Positions 49,714-52,006 of a stretch of DNA of 52,006 nucleotides are shown one piece after another. The translations under genes were made by a program, and so were the position numbers. Within the stretch, counting starts at the first letter, position 1. Each line of letters begins with the position of its first letter. The notes beneath the pieces are model-generated. The model saw only the letters and a program-made list of their open reading frames with translations, was not told the origin of the DNA and searched no databases. Origin of the DNA: Nitrospirota bacterium (GTDB taxonomy: Bacteria; Nitrospirota; Thermodesulfovibrionia; UBA6902). Location: contig JACQXG010000047.1 in assembly GCA_016208905.1 (NCBI GenBank), forward strand, positions 1-52,006. The letters are read 5' to 3'.

Positions 49714-50115
49714 TTGATGAATATTACAGAATATAAAAAGACAGTACTTGCAACAACAGACAGGGTCCAGATTGTTTATATGCTCTTTGAAGGCGCATCG
49801 AACCATCTTAAGATTGCCAGGAGAAAGATGGAAAGCGGCGATATAATATCAAAGGGGCAGCATTTTTCAAAAGCAACATTAATAATAAGTGAGCTGTCAA
49901 ATGTTTTGGATATGGAAAGAGGAGGGGAGATATCAAGGAATCTCAGAAGCCTTTATGAATACATACTTCAGCGCCTGCTTTATGCCAACTTAAATAACGA
50001 CCTTACCGCAATAGATGATTCACAGAGAGTTATCGAAACGCTAAAAAGCGGCTGGAAAGAAATGATGGAAGGACTTAAACAGAAGAATCAGGAAGAAGTC
50101 AAAATAGGAGCCTGA
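49714..50115 (+). CDS. fliS: Flagellin export chaperone FliS
   Basis: 133 residues, all helical: YKKTVLATTDRVQIVYMLFEGASNHLKIARRKMESGDIISKGQHFSKATLIISELSNVLDMERGGEISRNLRSLYEYILQRLLYANLNNDLTAIDDSQRVIETLKSGWKEMM. The pattern is that of FliS, which caps the flagellin C-terminus until export. Last gene of the flagellar run; I see no terminator after it. Confidence 0.93.
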   Translation: MMNITEYKKTVLATTDRVQIVYMLFEGASNHLKIARRKMESGDIISKGQHFSKATLIISELSNVLDMERGGEISRNLRSLYEYILQRLLYANLNNDLTAIDDSQRVIETLKSGWKEMMEGLKQKNQEEVKIGA

Positions 50116-50315
50116 GTCAAGATTTGTTACACCCCGCATCAGCAATCACGATATCTATGTCGAAATATTGACAAAAATTCTTATAATTAATGTCAGTAGA
50201 TTTGAATTATTCATACTATCTAATTTTATCTGGAATAAAAATAACAACTTATATCAAGAAGTTATAAAACTTCCTTTATACTTTCATACCTGTCTATCTT
50301 AATATCAAATTATTC

Positions 50316-50332
50316 TGGCAAGGTAGTTGCAA
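50316..50332 (+). promoter_or_regulatory. Sigma-54 promoter of the methyltransferase-glycosyltransferase gene
   Basis: TGGCAAGGTAGTTGCAA: GG (50317-50318) and GC (50329-50330) ten bases apart, close to consensus. Transcription would start near 50342, about 70 bases before ATG 50412. The rest of the 50116-50411 gap is AT-rich with nothing else clear. Confidence 0.75.
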
Positions 50333-50411
50333 TATATTGCTGTATGGTTATTGTACCTATTGCTAACAAACACTATTCATCCAAAATTTGCAGGATTCCC
50401 CGGAGGAGCGA

Positions 50412-52006
50412 ATGCGCATGAAAGAAGCCGTTACTAATGAATATTTCCGTCAGGAAAGAAGGGATGTAGAGGCTGTTATACCCAAAGATGCAATGAGGAT
50501 ACTTGATGTGGGCTGCGGAGAAGGCATCCTGGGTAGAAGACTTTTAGACAGTGGAGTCAGTGAAGTAGTAGGAGTAGAGTTTTCTCCGGAAGCGTGTGAG
50601 AAGGCCAAAGATAATCTTACAAGTGTTATATGCGGAGATATAGAAGAAATTGATCTTCCTTTTGATGAACAGTATTTTGATTGTATGATATTTGCCGACA
50701 TACTGGAACATCTGAAAGACCCTCTTCTCGCTTTGAGAAGACTTGCTGAAAAGCTTTCTGATTCAGGTGTTGTTGTCGCAAGCATTCCAAATGTCAGGTA
50801 CTATGGAATTATAAATATGCTGGCGCAAGGCAGCTGGAAGTATGCAGACTTTGGCATTCTTGACAGGACCCATTTGAGGTTTTTCACGAAAAATGAGATC
50901 GAAACACTTTTTACTGACGCCGGATTTGAAATAACAGGAATGACTGACAATATTGATCCTGCATATAATCGTCTCAATGATCCTTTCTCAGGAGAAATTA
51001 CCTTTGGCAGAGTCACTCTGAGCGGCCTTACGCCCGATGAGATAAGAGATCTTTTTGTAGTCCAATATATTATCAGGGCGCAGAAAACCGGATATGAGCT
51101 AAATAAAATTAATATGGCAGTAAATACGGCAATCAAGTGCGAAAACCTCGAAGAAGCAAGACAGACAATTGAAAACTATTTGGAACTTCATCCTGTTGAT
51201 ATGGATATGCTGTACAAACATGCAGAGATATGCTTCAAGCTCGGATTTAATGAAGAAGCCTTAGAGAGTCTTCAGAAAATATTGATCTTCTATCCGGATA
51301 AAGAGGAAGCGGTGAATTTAAGGGACACTATTAACAGAATTGAAACTAAAGATGGTAACAAGAATGATCCACAGCAAATACAGAATACAGTCTTCTCTGA
51401 AAAGAAAAATGAAAAAGTGAGGAAGAAGGTTGCTGTTGTCAGAGGGGCAAACCTTAATAAATGGGAGATGCAGAATTACGAGCCTCTTCTGGACAGTTAT
51501 GATATTACCGCTTACACAACCAGTGAAACATATTTTGATGTAAGGGACATTAAACTTCCAGTTGCCCGGCTTCCCTTTCACTCTCAGGGCCTTTTAATGG
51601 AGATGCAGGGGCTGAATGATCATCTTGCCGATAAAGATATTGTTTTCTCTGCTGATATCACATATAAGTTCTCAGCTCAGGCGGTCCGGGCAAAACAGCA
51701 GTTTGGAAATAAGCTGATATGTCTGGAATGGGAAAACATCCCCTTTAATTATGAAGAATATGATGTTGTGCGGGAAATAAAGGAATTGGTGAGAAACGGG
51801 GCGGACCACTTTATTGCCGTTACCGAGCGGGCCAAAGAAGCCCTTGTGCTTGAAGGTGTACCGGAAGGAAAAATTGATGTAATACCCATGGGAGTTGATT
51901 TAAGCATTTTTAAACCCAGGGGAAATGACATATTAAAAGACAGGTCTGAGCTTGGAATAAACAGTGATGAGACCGTGGTGCTTTTTATCGGAAGGATGGT
52001 ATGGGA
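50412..52006 (+). CDS. Methyltransferase / TPR / glycosyltransferase fusion (runs off the right edge)
   Basis: Open from ATG 50412 (GGAGG five bases upstream) to the window end, 531 codons, so absent from the track. Domains: a class I SAM methyltransferase (about 1-170, RILDVGCGEGILGRRLL, FDCMIFADILEHLKDPL), a linker with TPR-like helices (about 255-300, MLYKHAEICFKLGFNEEALESLQKILIFYPDKEEA), then from about 335 a GT-B glycosyltransferase start (VAVVRGANLNKWEMQNYEPLL, HFIAVTERAKEALVLEGVPEGKIDVIPMGVDLSIFKP, VLFIGRMVW), like family GT4. Position after fliS and the sigma-54 promoter suggest flagellin or filament glycosylation. Substrate unknown. Confidence 0.85.
   Translation, partial: MRMKEAVTNEYFRQERRDVEAVIPKDAMRILDVGCGEGILGRRLLDSGVSEVVGVEFSPEACEKAKDNLTSVICGDIEEIDLPFDEQYFDCMIFADILEHLKDPLLALRRLAEKLSDSGVVVASIPNVRYYGIINMLAQGSWKYADFGILDRTHLRFFTKNEIETLFTDAGFEITGMTDNIDPAYNRLNDPFSGEITFGRVTLSGLTPDEIRDLFVVQYIIRAQKTGYELNKINMAVNTAIKCENLEEARQTIENYLELHPVDMDMLYKHAEICFKLGFNEEALESLQKILIFYPDKEEAVNLRDTINRIETKDGNKNDPQQIQNTVFSEKKNEKVRKKVAVVRGANLNKWEMQNYEPLLDSYDITAYTTSETYFDVRDIKLPVARLPFHSQGLLMEMQGLNDHLADKDIVFSADITYKFSAQAVRAKQQFGNKLICLEWENIPFNYEEYDVVREIKELVRNGADHFIAVTERAKEALVLEGVPEGKIDVIPMGVDLSIFKPRGNDILKDRSELGINSDETVVLFIGRMVW

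Overview
The window looks like a chromosomal segment of a Gram-negative, motile anaerobe. The best guess is a member of the Nitrospirota (Thermodesulfovibrionia-like), with Desulfobacterota as the alternative. Reasons: a heterodisulfide-reductase-type HdrABC set, an AhbD-like anaerobic heme synthase, a hybrid-cluster protein under an FNR-type regulator, P- and L-ring flagellar genes (so an outer membrane), and flagellar promoters of both sigma-54 and sigma-28 type. This assignment is inference; no rRNA or other marker is present.

Layout. 1-3952 (minus): large HdrA (cut by the left edge), HdrB, HdrC. 4098-6637 (minus): a PAS/HD-GYP c-di-GMP phosphodiesterase and a triple-PAS protein. 6883-10252 (minus): heme genes hemE, ahbD-like, hemW. 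10299-15277: NamZ-type exo-muramidase, a probably foreign CPA2 antiporter with an EIIA domain, and a MurU-AmgK-like fusion, which together suggest MurNAc recycling. 15303-19019: lipoprotein, small helical protein, metal permease behind an attenuator-like hairpin, response regulator/kinase hybrid without the usual histidine, an unlisted 59-aa gene, and a YkgJ-type protein. 19196-21194: a 154-bp element with long terminal inverted repeats, then leuCD. 21433-25651: PhoU-like helical protein, FNR-type regulator divergent from hcp with a TTGAC-N4-GTCAA site, PilZ protein, small membrane protein. 25973-27253: diguanylate cyclase.

27654-50115 (all plus): a long flagellar locus, fliLMNOPQR-flhBAFG-fliA-(55-aa gene)-flgF-flgG-flgA-flgH-flgI-flgJ-flgM-flgN-flgK-flgL-csrA-fliW-fliC-flaG-fliD-fliS. 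From 50412 a methyltransferase/TPR/glycosyltransferase gene behind its own sigma-54 promoter runs off the right edge and is a candidate flagellin-modifying enzyme. Regulation can be read in part: a sigma-54 site before flgF, sigma-28 sites before flgM and fliC, and a CsrA-type hairpin plus a Shine-Dalgarno-overlapping site before fliC, beside csrA-fliW. flgI is broken by a frameshift with loss of about 17 codons.

The most unusual pattern is a family of short tandem repeats with a strict 7-bp (two loci: 8-bp) period at at least eleven gene boundaries. The unit sequence differs at each locus but the period is kept, and arms are often inverted. At flgA, flgH, flgI and flgJ the arrays run into the coding sequence. 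At flgH and flgI the downstream inverted arm encodes the signal peptide. A second family of GC-rich palindromes (GTAGGGGCG...CGCCCCTAC) occurs five times, twice inside one reading frame.
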